A stretch of 64,000 nucleotides of DNA from Corallium rubrum (lineage: Eukaryota > Cnidaria > Anthozoa > Scleralcyonacea > Coralliidae): the NCBI GenBank assembly GCA_964035015.1, contig OZ035997.1, positions 65,607,904 to 65,671,903 on the forward strand. The letters run 5' to 3'. The notes beneath the pieces were generated by a model. It was not told the DNA's origin. It searched no databases and saw nothing but the letters and a program-made list of their open reading frames with translations. This document shows, piece after piece, positions 10,792 to 22,410 of the stretch (the stretch's first letter is position 1; each line of letters begins with the position of its first letter). The position numbers were made by a program, and so were the translations under genes.

Positions 10792-11798
10792 GCCCTGTTT
10801 ACATGAGGCGAGTTATCGGGGGTTTGGGTTATCCCTATCCTCCGAGATATCTCGGTGTTAGTTTATTTCCATGTTAAAAAAGTAAACCGTTCACATGAGA
10901 CCGAGATAACTCGGGGAATAGGGATAACTCGGTCTGAGCGATACGGTAACCAGGGCCAGAGTTAACCCTACCATGTGAACGCTTTCACCTGAGTTATCTC
11001 GGGGTTAGGGTCAACTTTTGTATAATTACGGACGCGTACATTGTATGAAAACATTCTAATTTGTACGCACTATGCTTGTTCACGTGCCATTTGCGTGCGT
11101 TTAATTGTTGACGTTACTGTTACTTGCGCGTTCTTTTATTCACGTGAAAGCTAGGGTTATCTCGACAACTGGTAGTTGTGTTTTCTCATGTGAAACAGGG
11201 TCAACTTTGACCCTAGCTCCCGAGTCATCCCTACCACCCCCCACCCCCCGAGGTAATTCGATGTCATGTGCCTGTTTACATGAAGCGGATTGAGGCTATG
11301 TGCACACGGTAACGTTTCCGAGCGTTTTCATATTGTTTACTGTTCTCAAGGGAATCGAGAACAATTAGCTCGTCACTTGAAACAATACGAAAACGCTCGG
11401 AAACGTTACCGTGTGCACATAGCCTGAGTGTTCAAGTCCAATCACGCACGTTGTTTCTCCTTGTTGTGTTTACATGGAGAAGCTTAAAAGTTTACTATCT
11501 GATCGAAACGGATGGCTGAAGTCAATTGGATTGACTTGAGATTCAAGCAAGGACCGACTTGAATGTCTCCAAACTGATTCATCTAAACACGGTTTGACTT
11601 GAAAATGACTTGATACGCATGAGTGAAGTTAGTGCGTGTTGTACATGGCGGACATTGAGGAAAGCCCAGAAAATAGTGTTGAAAAACCGCTTACAAAAAG
11701 CAAAAACAGATCGGATTCTCCAAACATGTGCCCGGATTGACTTCACTCTCGTTTTTCGATTCGATTGGAATGTCAATCCGCTTCATGTAAATAGGGCC
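10792..11798. repeat. Cluster of Harbinger-like MITEs with a nested insertion
   Basis: One element starts GGGCCCTGTTTACATGAGG (10,792) and runs as overlapping inverted CGAGTTATC/GATAACTCG segments to ~11,266. A second has ends GCCTGTTTACATGAAGCGG (11,268) and CCGCTTCATGTAAATAGGGC (11,798). Inside the second, at 11,294-11,424, sits a third palindrome (GGCTATGTGCACACGG ... GTGTGCACATAGCC) flanked by a 3-bp duplication TGA (11,291-11,293 and 11,425-11,427). GGGCC-type ends plus 3-bp target duplications are the PIF/Harbinger (Tourist) pattern. A truncated copy of the first type reappears at 11,987-12,036. Nothing else is seen in 11,799-11,986. Confidence 0.65.
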
Positions 11799-12036
11799 TT
11801 ATATTTAAATCGAATATATGCTATTGTATGTAGGTAGTATTTTAAAGATAAAAAAGTGTACATCAGTTGAATATGTATCTATAAATGAAATAAATACTGA
11901 AAAAAATGAAAACTTATAGACAAGAGGGCACTCAGAGATTGTTATTAGAGATGTTTAAAAAGAAAACGAGCCATCCATCACGCTAAGGGCCTGCTCTCAC
12001 ATGAGGCGAGTTATCTCGGGGGGTAGGGTTATCCCT

Positions 12037-12133
<97 letters not shown>

Positions 12134-12172
12134 AATAAAGGGGTAAAAACATAACCTCCTGGCGGAGGTAAC
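12037..12172. repeat. (ACAG)n microsatellite with a conserved flank
   Basis: About 24 ACAG units (12,037-12,132) are followed by AACATAACCTCCTGGCGGAG GTAAC. The same combination (ACAAACAG repeats, then ACATAACGTTCTGGCGGAGG) occurs at 63,898-63,948. The microsatellite and flank thus travel together, probably as the 3' end of an interspersed element. The array abuts a truncated Harbinger-like end. Confidence 0.75.
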
Positions 12173-12249
12173 TACTGTTTTTAATACTGGAAAAACAACT
12201 TTGAGCTGGAAAAAAACGTAAAAGCTATGTTTGTTGGATTGTTTTTCCA

Positions 12250-13269
12250 TCAAGCTTGTAGTAGTTCGCTTGTCTTTAACATTTTAATTTGCCGTTCTAG
12301 TTCACTATTCTCCTCTTCGAATTCATTTATCCTTTCATCTTTCATGCAAGTCGTTGTTTCACTTTTCGTTTCTTCACACGACATTTGGACCGTTACGATA
12401 TTCCTGCTACACCCGTGCTTCCAGTACTCTTTCTGAGTGACCCGTGTTTGTTTTCGTTTCAAGTTTCTGATAGAATTCTGTTTACCGGCGTGCTCTACGC
12501 GTTCTTTGTTATAGCCATTGCCTGTTTCTTTTGGCTTTGGTACAACAGTATTCGACTCTTTGCCTATTCGATCTTCCGATATTCCCCGATTATTGTCATT
12601 TCTTTCTTTTGTGAAGTATTCTTTCTGAGTGACCCGAGTTTGGTTTCCTTTAAAATTTTGGCTAGTTTCCAGCTTACTATCCTCTAAGCGTTTTTCATTT
12701 TGACCTTTAACTGTTTCTTTTGGCTTTGCCACAACAGTATCCGACTCTTTGCCTATTCCATCTTCTGGTATTCCCAGATTATTGCAACTGCTTTCTTTTG
12801 TGAACGACAAAGGAATTGCTCTGCATGTTTCTTTATTCAACGCCTCGTCAAGTTTCTTTAAAATCGTGGTCTTATCGAGTGAAGTTGCTATCATGATAAA
12901 CTTTACTTTCTTCTCTTGCTCATGTCTTTGCAACGGTCTTGGTAACGCTGGTACGTGGTTAAGCACTTCTCGAAGTTCGTTATGTTCTGATTTTTTTGTT
13001 TTTTGGCTCTCGTTTGGTGTGCTGTTTACGGTTTTGCTGTGGTAGTTATAATAATTATTATTCCAAAATTCCATATAGTCAAGTTCGTTGTGTATCGGGG
13101 TTCCGTGTGTAGTTGGGGTCAATGTTTGTGTATGTGTGGCTGACAGTTGGAAGATGTCGGTTGTATAGTTATCGTGTTGTTTCCACCAATCACATTTACT
13201 GTATTCCGTGGTTAAATGATTATCATCGTACAACGTAGCGTTGCTTAAATTTGAGAAGCGACAATCCAT
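12250..13269 (-). CDS. Intronless ORF with C-terminal leucine zipper (degenerate C/EBP-like bZIP?)
   Basis: This 339-aa uninterrupted frame is much longer than expected by chance in this AT-rich DNA. Residues 1-100 are Asn/Thr/Tyr-rich and unrecognised. Residues ~165-290 hold two ~62-aa repeats, each with IGKES.TVV.KPKET in the middle and QTRVTQKEY at the end. The last ~30 residues (RINEFEEENSELERQIKMLK) form a good leucine zipper. The preceding NIVTVQMSCEETK aligns with the bZIP basic-region signature N..A...SR..., but with Ala to Thr and Arg to Cys, so DNA binding is doubtful. It could be a diverged intronless bZIP gene, a retrocopy or a dimerisation-only regulator. The assignment rests on the zipper and the faint basic region. 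Confidence 0.45.
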   Translation of the reverse strand: MDCRFSNLSNATLYDDNHLTTEYSKCDWWKQHDNYTTDIFQLSATHTQTLTPTTHGTPIHNELDYMEFWNNNYYNYHSKTVNSTPNESQKTKKSEHNELREVLNHVPALPRPLQRHEQEKKVKFIMIATSLDKTTILKKLDEALNKETCRAIPLSFTKESSCNNLGIPEDGIGKESDTVVAKPKETVKGQNEKRLEDSKLETSQNFKGNQTRVTQKEYFTKERNDNNRGISEDRIGKESNTVVPKPKETGNGYNKERVEHAGKQNSIRNLKRKQTRVTQKEYWKHGCSRNIVTVQMSCEETKSETTTCMKDERINEFEEENSELERQIKMLKTSELLQA

Positions 13270-13352
13270 CGTTGGTCTTGAGTATAATAAACCAAATATC
13301 TTACTACAGAAGTATTAAAAAGAGAGGTGAACTGTAGTTAATCAAGGATTAA

Positions 13353-13590
13353 CGGTAGGGAGGGATCGTAGTGAGGAATCTGGAGGAAGGGAGGGATCGG
13401 GAGGGAGGGAGGGATCGGGAGGGATCGGGAGGGAGGGAGTTATCGGGAGGGAAGGAGGGATCGGAAGGGAGGGAGGAATCTGGAGGGAGGGAGGGAGGGA
13501 GGGGTGGATCGGGTGGGAGGGATGGATCGGGAGGGAGGGAGTGATCGGGAGGAAGGGAGGTAGTTATCGGGAGGGAGGGATCGGAATGGC
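13353..13590 (+). repeat. GGGA-rich minisatellite (G-quadruplex potential)
   Basis: Repeated GGGAGGGAGGGATC units with variation. Many runs of three G at short spacing on the + strand satisfy the usual quadruplex rule. It lies just upstream (5') of the minus-strand bZIP-like ORF, whose start codon is at 13,269. Confidence 0.85.
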
Positions 13591-14195
13591 GGGAGCGACC
13601 ACTGATCTCTAAATAACTGGATAGGCCCTTCCCTATGGCCAGCAGTCAAACATTTCGCGGCAGACGCCGCCATCTTCCGTAGTGGAACATATGACGCATT
13701 GTGGCCTTAGAACTTGTTCCCAATCCTAAAGTTGACTGTCATAAGCAATCTTGACGTCAGCACGGTTAGATTATACGGGGGTAGGAATATTATGTGTGCA
13801 GTGCCGGAGGAGTTGGAAAAGCCGTAAAGCAAACAACAGATGCCGGTTCGTTTAGTTTTCACTGTTTAACAACAAATACAGTCAAACGATGGCAAGTACA
13901 CAATACGAAATATTGTTAAGGCGTTAAGATTACTATAAAAGACTTGAAATTGAATTCTTCGTAGATTTTATAGTCTGTTTTTCAGTTTATATTATCGTGA
14001 AGTTTCTTCGTTGTCGGCACTGAAGAAAAACAACGAAATTTAAAAGTTTTATAGCTCAGTAACAGAAAGAAATACAAGAAATTAACGTCTTAAACCTTAT
14101 TAAGTACTTCTTGTGTCATTACATTCGTTTAAATTTTCTTAAAATAACTCTTTTTGTCTGTTTTCAATCTACGAAAGCTATGAACTTCAGTCAAA
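13591..14195. other. Non-coding DNA, nothing recognised
   Basis: No convincing exon, RNA gene or repeat ends were seen; the stretch has ordinary AT-rich composition. Confidence 0.4.
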
Positions 14196-15182
14196 GTCTA
14201 TCGAGATATGGTCTGGAAACTCGGCAAACTTCAAAGCGCCTATAATGAGCTGTGATTTTATGTTGAACCGTACTTTACACCGTGCACATTCTTTGTTTTA
14301 GGTTTATTAATATTTAAATAGCACGGTTGAATGATTGAACTGAAACGTTGCTATTGGACGATTCGTTCATTATACTAAAATACAATGTGACCGTGCACCG
14401 TGCACAAAAATACATAAAGGCGAACAAAAAGATAGACCGAAGACTTTAGCTGAGTTTCCAGACCATATTTCGATTGACTATGCTTCAGTGGAAGCCATCT
14501 TGGGTAGTGGTCACGTCATCATACAACTGGCACGCAAAATTCAGTCCAAGGGCACATCCAGTTTATATAGAGATCATTGGGAGCGACGAACGACAGACGG
14601 CCCGAGGTAGATATAGGGGTGTGGGTGTTATGCGCGCACAAAAACCTATCCGGTATAGTGTGATCATACACGGCACAAAAAGCTATCCAATACAAGATGT
14701 ACTTAATCTTTCAAGATTGAAGCGGTGCAGCGGCTCTATATGTTGTATATGAAAAGAGAGCCTGCCTTCCTTGGCCAGATCAAACTACGCCACACTTGAC
14801 CACACAGCATAGTCCCTAGAATTAACATGTATGCAAACACGATGTACTTCAAACGGTTAACAATGAGCTGCAATGTATCATAGTCAATCGAGATATGGTC
14901 TGGAAACTCAGCTAAAGTCTTTGGTCTATCTTTTTGTTCGCCTTTATGCATTTTTAATTTGTGCACGGTGCACGGTCACTGAACACATTGTATTTTAGTA
15001 TAATGAACGAATTGTCCAATAGCAACGTTTCAGTTCAATCCCTCAACCGTGCTATTTAAATATTAATAAACCAAAAACAAAGGATGTGCACGGTGTAAGG
15101 TACGGTTCAACATAAATTCACAGCTCATTATAGGCGCTTTGAAGTTTGCCGAGTTTCCAGACCATATCTCGATTGACTATGA
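14196..15182. repeat. Two copies of one MITE in inverted orientation flanking ~400 bp
   Basis: Copy 1 (14,196-14,481) and copy 2 (14,878-15,182) are ~290-bp inverted copies. Each copy itself begins and ends with the inverted motif ATCGAGATATGGTCTGGAAA. Both contain CACCGTGCACA..., GGACGATTCGTTCATTATAC and a run of TTTAAATA. The 396-bp centre has no recognised gene. The layout is that of a composite, foldback-capable structure that could move as a unit. Confidence 0.65.
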
Positions 15183-15279
15183 ATATATTTATGTTGAAAG
15201 TGTACAAATCTTAGTTTTGTTTGACGTTCATCAATATAAGTTTATACACCGGCGTGAAAGCACATAAACGTGAACAAAA

Positions 15280-16432
15280 ACCAGGGCGTTTATATATGGG
15301 GCGGTGAAACGGCAATGGGCGCGCTGATCGATGTGTGATGCAGAGGACTGGTAACAAGCCCCCTGTCACCATAGCGACGAACGCTAAGCCAGGGAAAGTC
15401 CAAAATATGGCGGGTAAAATACGCTTGATGTGGAAGTCTCTGAGTTGAGTTTTAGGGGACGTGGATGAAATTGCCGAGCCAAACGATATATCAGTGGATT
15501 CAGCTAATATATTCTCTGGTGTTACTTTTCGCAAGAGAAATGACGCAAGAAGTCTTTGCAAATCTTTGTTTGTGCACGTTATCATTCGGCCATGTTCGAT
15601 ACAAGACAACATCTTGCATTGAATTTTAGCTGGTAGGTCATCTTTCCAATTGAATATCAAGAAATAATCAACTCCAATTTGCATTTTCTCAATGAAACCT
15701 AACAAGAAGTCATCTTGGCTATCTGATGACAAAATTACAAGGTGTGGACGACAGTTTATCACATAATGCGCTCGGCATGCGTCCCAGCAAGTCGTATTTT
15801 AATAAATTGATCGGAGAGTAAAATTTGTTTACAGCTTACAGTTATTCTAATCTAATGCTTCAAAAACCCGATAAAGTTATTGATATAATTACTAAGAATC
15901 GTAACATGGCAAAACTATAAGTTTTGTTTACTTCTCTTGCAGCAATTGAGGAACTAAACAGGCAAGAGTTAAACCATAAAAATACCTAACATCCGACCGC
16001 TATATCTCCAAATAATCAACTCCGATTTTTATGAAAACTTTAAGATATAACCACACTATTATAATCTTCAACATACCTAAATTTCTAGGCGTGGACGACT
16101 TGTTAACATGCTCAAATCTTGTAATGAAATTTTCCCTCAATAGAAGTCATCAAAAAATCGAGTCATTATCCATAACTCCTTTATAGTACAACTTTTTACG
16201 CCAAACAAAAATTCATACATCAAACGAATAAGTACTTCGTCGGTACATTGCAAAAGGTTCCTCGGACATTACATAGTTAAAGAAAAAACAGCGAGAATAT
16301 CACAGTGCCCAAAAATCCACTTTTGATCAACTTTTGCTCAGAAGCACGCTCGTGCCAGTCCTTTTGTGCATCACACACCGATCAGCGCGATATGAGCGCG
16401 TTGCACCGTCCCGTATATAAGCGCCCTGACAA
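15280..16432. repeat. Inverted-repeat element with an unassigned ORF (15,211-15,762, -)
   Basis: GGGCGTTTATATATGGGGCG ... GATCGATGTGTGATGCA near 15,285-15,345 is inverted at ~16,360-16,430 (GCATCACACACCGATCAGCG ... CGTCCCGTATATAAGCGCCC). A 183-codon minus-strand frame starts inside the element (15,762) and runs out through the left arm. Its N-terminal half (HLVILSSDSQDDFLLGFIEK...) has protein-like composition but I do not recognise it, and its C-terminal third is repeat sequence. It is not called as a gene. Confidence 0.4.
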
Positions 16433-16637
16433 AAGCAGAACAAAGACCGCGTTTCCAGACAATTTATTTCTAAGGACTATGCTTGGAGACCGCTATTGAC
16501 CACTCGAGATCTTGCGTGGGAAGGTTGAAAGTTTTCCATGTAAACGACACTCAAAGGGCTAGCTGGCTCGCTTAGGTGGAAGATTGTTATTTGGGATTTT
16601 AAGATGCTAGGACGCGACGGCGGTTAAGGTCTTCGTA

Positions 16638-17287
16638 AAGGTTTGCAGGGTCATTAAGTAAAGCGCTCTCAATTCGTCAGAATTTATGCCACAAAAATAA
16701 AATAGGCATCGTTAAAAAGCTATGAATTTGTAGAATACAATGGTGTCTTTGGTTTCGCGATAAACACAAACCGTTAATAATTGTGATTTTCTTAATTAAA
16801 ACCAGAGGGCTTCACTCGGGGCGACTTAAGAACAAAGCGTTTTAGTTTGTTCAAAAAAAGTTTTCGCAGTTCGATTCAGAGATAAATGTCCAGCAAAATG
16901 GTGTCAACGTTTTTTTTATTTATTGCCTGGTTTCGAATTTATGATTTATTTTGTCCAAATGTTGGTCGAAAAACAGCATTTTTGACTTTGGTCGTCAATA
17001 AAATCGGCAAAACTCGAAATATCAAAAAAAACAAAAACACGCTGACACCGTTTTGCTACAAAAAAAGATTTTGAACAAAATAAAACGCTTTTTACTCGAG
17101 TCGCCCCGAGTGAAGCCCTCTGGTTTTAATTTAAAAATTCACAACTATTAACGGTTTGTGTTTATCACGAAACCAAAGACACCATTGTATTCTACAATTT
17201 AATAGCTTGCTAACGATATCTATTTTAGTTTTGTGACATAAATTCTGACGAATTGAGAGCGCTTTACAAAAACCTTAATGAAGACCT
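16638..17287. repeat. Large palindromic element (~650 bp)
   Basis: The arms 16,638-16,910 and 17,045-17,287 are diverged inverted copies sharing AAAGCGCTCTCAATTCGTCA, CAATGGTGTCTTTGGTTTCG and GAGGGCTTCACTCGGGGCGA. One isolated arm recurs at 22,148-22,410. No coding capacity. Confidence 0.7.
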
Positions 17288-17452
17288 TAAAACGGCAAGT
17301 TAAGTTTAACAATTTAAAGAAGTCACGGTCAACTGACTATTATATTTGATATTTGAAGCTAGTTTAATGACTTCCAAAACGCCCCACTGGTACTGCTAAA
17401 ATGATTGTAGTGTCCGTATTGAAGTCAATCTCAAGCAACAGTTCATCTTTTG

Positions 17453-17613
17453 ATATTACCAGGGTTAAGTCACGGTGGCCTGAAAAACAGAGAAAAATCT
17501 TTTCGACGTTTCGAGCGAAGGCCCTTCGTCAGGAGAAATTAGGGCCTTCGCTCGAAACGTCGAGAAGATTTTTCTCTGTTTTTCAGGCCAACGTGACTTA
17601 ACCCTGGTAATAT
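17453..17613. repeat. Hairpin element sharing the AAACGTC-GAAGGCC core
   Basis: A near-perfect palindrome from ATATTACCAGGGTTAAGTCA to its inverse. The central CGACGTTTCGAGCGAAGGCC is shared with the hairpins at 5629 and 19,889, while the outer arms differ. Confidence 0.7.
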
Positions 17614-17706
17614 TTGGATTTCAACCGTGGCCGACGCTGTCCTAGAAGTTCATCTTCTGGCCGTTGACGTTGTCCTGAAGACGTGAAAATGCTCTAATAA
17701 GACCGG

Positions 17707-17880
17707 TACCCCATTTACACGATGCCGGTACAATTTGAAAACGGAACAAAATCATGCCGTTTTGGCCTTGCGTTTACACGATACTGGCACAAAAATAACA
17801 TGAAATGTTATGCTGTATTTGCATACCGGCATGATTTTGTTCCGTTTTCAAATTGTACCGACATCGTGTAAACGGGGTCT
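17707..17880. repeat. Palindromic MITE, CCCGTTTACACGATGCCGGT family (copy 1)
   Basis: The ends read CCCCATTTACACGATGCCGG and CGACATCGTGTAAACGGGG. Inner motifs AATTTGAAAACGGAACAAAA and TTTGTTCCGTTTTCAAATTG are inverted. Other copies: 22,873-23,279 (expanded), 23,284-23,457 and 26,441-26,623. Confidence 0.75.
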
Positions 17881-19888
17881 AAGTGGTGTTGTATGAAGAA
17901 CGAGGACGGTGTTGAGATTACTGTTAAATTGGGACAAAAAATTATTCATTCTCTATGTTTTGCAAAAAGAATTATTTTGTTTAATTAAAGGACGTCGTCT
18001 CGTTGAGGTTGACGTCGTAAATCTTATAGTCCCTAATCTACACATACTGACCATGAATGGCTAGCCCTCTTCGAAAGGCTAGAAAATTTCCATGCAAATG
18101 CCAGGTGAAATCCAACCCTCTTACCGTAGGCCTAGCCCTAGCTCTTAAAAGGATGATCCTCTATATAATTAATTACCCCTTGGACAGTGAATTTTAATTT
18201 GCTGGATTGTATATATACTGATTATACCTTTTTGAAACCTAGCTATCATTCTCTAGCGTGTTGTATTTGGGATCCGAGTTCGACTTAAACTTGTAAAGTT
18301 GAATATTTTTCTTGGGGTGTTTGACACATAGGGTAGTGCTTTACAGCCCATCATATACGATAACTTGACCTACTGTCGTGTTATACACCCTAGCTGGCTA
18401 TAGTTTATACGCTAGCCTGACTCACCAGCTGCAAGCCAGCATGTTTTCTGCCTAGCTTTTGTATGCTAACCTGACCCCCTAGTGTGCTTATACCGCCTGA
18501 TCCTAATTTATAAGTTAATGATTCAAGCGGTTCTTTAAAAGGAAAGGCCGAACAATCAAGCAAATACTAATGGCACACAGACAAAGTTTTGTGGGAGAAG
18601 GGGTTTGGGTGAAGTACTCCGATTGTCTAAAATTGTGGTCAAACATCGTCCCAACGACTCATTATTACATGGCCTTAGATTGTTGTCCTGGGGTATATAA
18701 TCCCCATTAGGACTCTGCTAATGCCCTAGGGGTAATAATCCCCGAGTAGGACATATCCTGCCAAAGGGGTAGCGACCCCCTAAGACATCGACCTGAACCA
18801 AGGGGTCATAATCCCCTTGGACAGTTCTTACGATTCGACTGATCATTATATTTACATAAAATAACCTGAGTCTATGGGCTTGAAGGTGACCATTGGGAGC
18901 ACTTCATCCCCAAACCAGAACTTTATTTTTTACAGCACGAACATAAAACCATCAAGAATATATTACACCAATGAATTATTTACAAAAATAGTTGCAAGTT
19001 CTTCAAACTATCTGTTCGTTCGCGGAGAGACATTGCCACATGCTTCCCGGTGTCCATTGTTTAACACAACATAAAGGAAACTAGGCTAAAGATCTGCTAT
19101 CAAATGATATTGGCAGATTACTTTCCACGTATATACCAATATTTTTCGTTTCGAAATATTTGCGTAAGTGCAACTTTCAAGCGGTGGGTGGGTGGGAAAA
19201 AATTCCTGTGTAGAGCTTACAAGTAGCTTTCAATGTAGAGCTCTTGGATAAAGTTATTCATTTTGGCGCGTTTTGAGCTTATATGTGACTCTTGCGCGAA
19301 TTGTAATTGGTTAGTTTTCCCGCCGAAGAAAGAAGTAATGTTCTAATTGGTTAGCAAGTGCCGTATCACTTGTTTTTCACGTGCACTGGCAAGCTGGAAG
19401 AAAACGACCTTTAGTACTATCTGGCATATATATCGGTTGTTATAGGTGGGAGTAACACCTTGGCCAACCTTCCTGTTCAGGGTTTTGGCACAGCTTGTAG
19501 TGAACGTTGTCTCATTAACTTTAATTTATATATTAGCACATATAAATTGGCTCTAAGTTTAAACGCTAGCCTGACCCACTAGTACGTTTACTCCCTAGCT
19601 TGTAATGACACAAACTTTAGCCTTATAAACTCGATTTTTAACTCCGCCTTTGATAGCTGTTGTCCGCTCAAAAGCGATTGCATATTCTAACCTCAAAGTC
19701 AAAGCAAAAAGATGGTAAACTGCCTAGATTTGTTTTGATAACGAAAGTCTGACGTTTTATTATCAAAACCAGATATTTTACTCAGATAAAGGGTTCCGCT
19801 TGAAATGTCCGCAGTGTTTCGTTATCAAAACGGCTAATCGCGTGGCGTAATAAAAGTAGCGTGCTGCGTTGGCAGTGTAGAAACAATA
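17881..19888. other. Non-coding DNA with recurring short motifs
   Basis: No gene was recognised. Four short hairpins of the type GGGGTATATAATCCCC, GGGGTAATAATCCCC, GGGGTAGCGACCCC and GGGGTCATAATCCCC lie at ~45-50-bp spacing (18,676-18,825). Motifs of the type CGCTAGCCTGACYCACTAG recur near 18,410, 18,465 and 19,565. Possibly a decayed tandem repeat; function unknown. Confidence 0.4.
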
Positions 19889-20040
19889 ATCGAAATATAG
19901 TAAGGTTAGATGTGTTGCCGAAACAGAGAACGTAGGAGTCTAACGTTTCGAGCGAAGGCCCCTTCGTCAGAGAGGCCTTCGCTCGAAACGTCAGACTCCT
20001 ACGTTCTCTGTTTCGGCAGTATATATCTAACCTTACTATA
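19889..20040. repeat. Hairpin element, second copy of the 5629 family
   Basis: It starts ATCGAAATATAGTAAGGTTA and ends with the inverse, with the GAGCGAAGGCC/GGCCTTCGCTC core in the centre. The flank TAATAAAAGTAGCGTGCTGC on its left matches, inverted, the right flank of the 5629 copy, so the full repeat is longer than the hairpin. Confidence 0.7.
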
Positions 20041-20379
20041 GTCTCGTGGCTGTACTCAGCACTACTTTTCTACACTTGGAGAATTACTCTAACGTCGCCG
20101 TTATTTATAAAAAAAAAGCACATACATCTATAGTCTACAGTATTCACTCACCTGCATAAAACCTCACAATGTCTTCTGTGCCGTTATACAGTGGATGAAT
20201 TTCTGAAAGACGCGACAGTTACTTATATTATGTATATGTTGCTAGTATTTGTAACAAAACGGACGAGACAAGTACTTATAAGTAGCATAGCTTTTAATGA
20301 CTTTCGGGGGTTTTCAAGCATTGCCGATATACGCCTTTTCAAAACATCGACAATTAAAAATACAAGACTTATATTTGAA

Positions 20380-20560
20380 GTGCCCATGAAACGGAAATTA
20401 AGTCTGTCTTATGTGAAAGACCACTTGAAATGACAAAGTAACATCTCTTGCAGTTTTTCGTTTCCTTGCTTCGTTGTTGAAATATTTCTGTTTGAGCTCA
20501 ACAGGTAGAGCGGCCGACCGAATTCAAATCCCGCTCGAATCAGTCAAAAATTTTCGGGTT
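20380..20560 (+). repeat. MITE arm followed by a tRNA-like (SINE) fragment
   Basis: 20,388-20,480 is one arm of the MITE family that hosts the Polinton. Directly after it, GAGCTCAACAGGTAGAGC looks like a pol III A box and GAATTCAAATCCCGC like a B box. The spacing between them is too short for a real tRNA, so this is at most a shortened tRNA-derived SINE head. Confidence 0.35.
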
Positions 20561-20618
20561 ACTTTCGCTGAAAATTTTCCTCATGTTTTTCTGAGGATGC
20601 ATGGTTCTGTAAGACCAC

Positions 20619-21270
20619 GTCCACACGTATGCGTTTTCATAGCGTTTTTCAGATATTGTTCTCGGTCCTCAGGGGAGCAGAAAACAATGGTTTCATTACC
20701 TGAAACAATATGAAAACGCTAGGAAAACGTATACGTGTGGATGTGGCATAATGAAGTAAGTAAGTACTAAGTAAGTAAACAATTTGACGTCATGCACATG
20801 TCAGCAAAATGACTTATGGAAGAAAGTTATATATCGTTGCCATTATCAAAGCAATTCAAATTTGAAGGAAGTGTGTTGGTGCATGTTTCTCTTACAACAC
20901 CAAACATGTGGATTTTCAAGTCATGATATATGTTTTAACGTCAGCATGTAATATGAGTCTGCGCGCAGGCTAGGATTTCGGCAGACATGTTGTTTGCAAC
21001 TAAACAATGAAAGAAAACTGCAAAATTTGTGAATCCAATAACCTGAGGACTAAATTATGTATGAGTGGGACGATGAGCAATCTGCCAGTGAGTAGCGATG
21101 ACAACAAGAGCAACAACATTGAAAACGATGAGTCTATGGCCACGTCCACACGTATGCGTTTTCATAGCATTTTCGTGTTGTTCTCGGTCCTCAGGGGAGC
21201 AGAAAACAATGGTCTCATTACCTGAAACAATATGAAAACGCTAGGAAAACGTATACGTGTGGATGGGGTC
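20619..21270. repeat. Pair of Harbinger-like MITEs with GCGTTTTCATA arms
   Basis: Copy 1 is 20,619-20,746 (GACCACGTCCACACGTATGC ... CGTGTGGATGTGGC). Copy 2 is 21,138-21,270 (GGCCACGTCCACACG ... CGTGTGGATGGGGTC), flanked by a 3-bp duplication TAT (21,135-21,137 and 21,271-21,273). A relative with GGCTATGTGCACACGG ends lies at 11,294. Between and beyond them, to 21,763, is a diverged Crypton-type hairpin (21,346-21,432) and another arm of the MITE family at 36.1 kb. Confidence 0.65.
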
Positions 21271-21763
21271 TATGTCACACGCTCGAGGTAACGCTATTGA
21301 CAAGGTAATGTAAGATGTGTTGTTTCAAAATGCCATATCAATAAACCTCTTATTAACCTCGTCCGCTTGATCATTACGGAAAAATATCAGACCTCGGTCT
21401 TTATGTAAAGTACCTCCTCTCGGTTATTAAGAAGTTGCCGATTAAACACATATAATGACTTAAAAATCACATGTTTGGTGTTATTATCAATTGATAATAT
21501 CAAAGATATATAGAACCTAGTTGCATATAAGTATTATGTACATCAGTACATGTGACGTCAAGATGTTAAATTTGCATACCAAATAGCACGAAATATCTGA
21601 CCAACAAGGCAAGAGACGATACACTGAAAACGATGTCATTTTAAGCGTTCCTTTCAAGACAGATTTATTTTTCGTTTTATATATAGGCATTATAATAATA
21701 TTCATAGTAGTGTTGTAGGACTCACTGAGAAGAAAACATAATTTTAAATTTTCTACATTTAAA

Positions 21764-21857
21764 CTAACCAACCAACCAACCAACCAACCAACCAACCAAC
21801 CAACCAACCAACCAACCAACCAACCAACCAACCAACCAACCAACCAACCAACCAACC

Positions 21858-21900
<43 letters not shown>

Positions 21901-21917
21901 GAACTAACCAACCAACC

Positions 21918-21952
<35 letters not shown>

Positions 21953-21961
21953 ACTAACTAG

Positions 21962-22059
<98 letters not shown>

Positions 22060-22079
22060 TACTTACTTACTAATTAACT
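21764..22079. repeat. Tetranucleotide arrays (CCAA)n then (AACT)n
   Basis: About 23 CCAA/ACCA units are followed by about 50 AACT/TAAC units with a few interruptions, ending in ACTT units. The switch of unit at ~21,857 shows two successive expansions differing by one base. Confidence 0.95.
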
Positions 22080-22147
22080 AACCGAGCGAAGTCCCTCAGT
22101 TCGTCAGAAAGAAACGTAAAGAGTGTAAACGTACAAACAACGAACTT

Positions 22148-22410
22148 AAGGTCTTCGTATAGGTTTTCAGGGTCATTTCTGTAAAGCGCTCTCAATTCGT
22201 CAGAATTTATGCCACAAAAATAAAATAGATATTTTTAGAAAGATATGAATTTGTAGAATACAATGGTGTCTTTGGTTTCGCGATAAACACAAACCGTTAA
22301 CAGTTGTGAATTTTTTAATTAAAACCCGAGGGCCTCACTTGGGGGCGACTTAAGAACAAAGCGTTTCATTTTGTTCAAAAAAATTTTTCGCAGTTCGATT
22401 CCGAGATAAA
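22148..22410. repeat. Solo arm of the 16.6-kb palindromic element
   Basis: It carries GGTCTTCGTATAGGTTTTCA, AAAGCGCTCTCAATTCGTCA and CAATGGTGTCTTTGGTTTCG in the same order as 16,638-16,890, with no partner arm nearby. Confidence 0.65.

Noticed and set aside
15211-15762. 183-codon minus-strand ORF
   Set aside because: Partly repeat sequence and overlaps an inverted-repeat arm; not supported as a gene.
20490-20545. tRNA gene
   Set aside because: A- and B-box-like motifs are too close together and no cloverleaf can be drawn; at best a SINE fragment.
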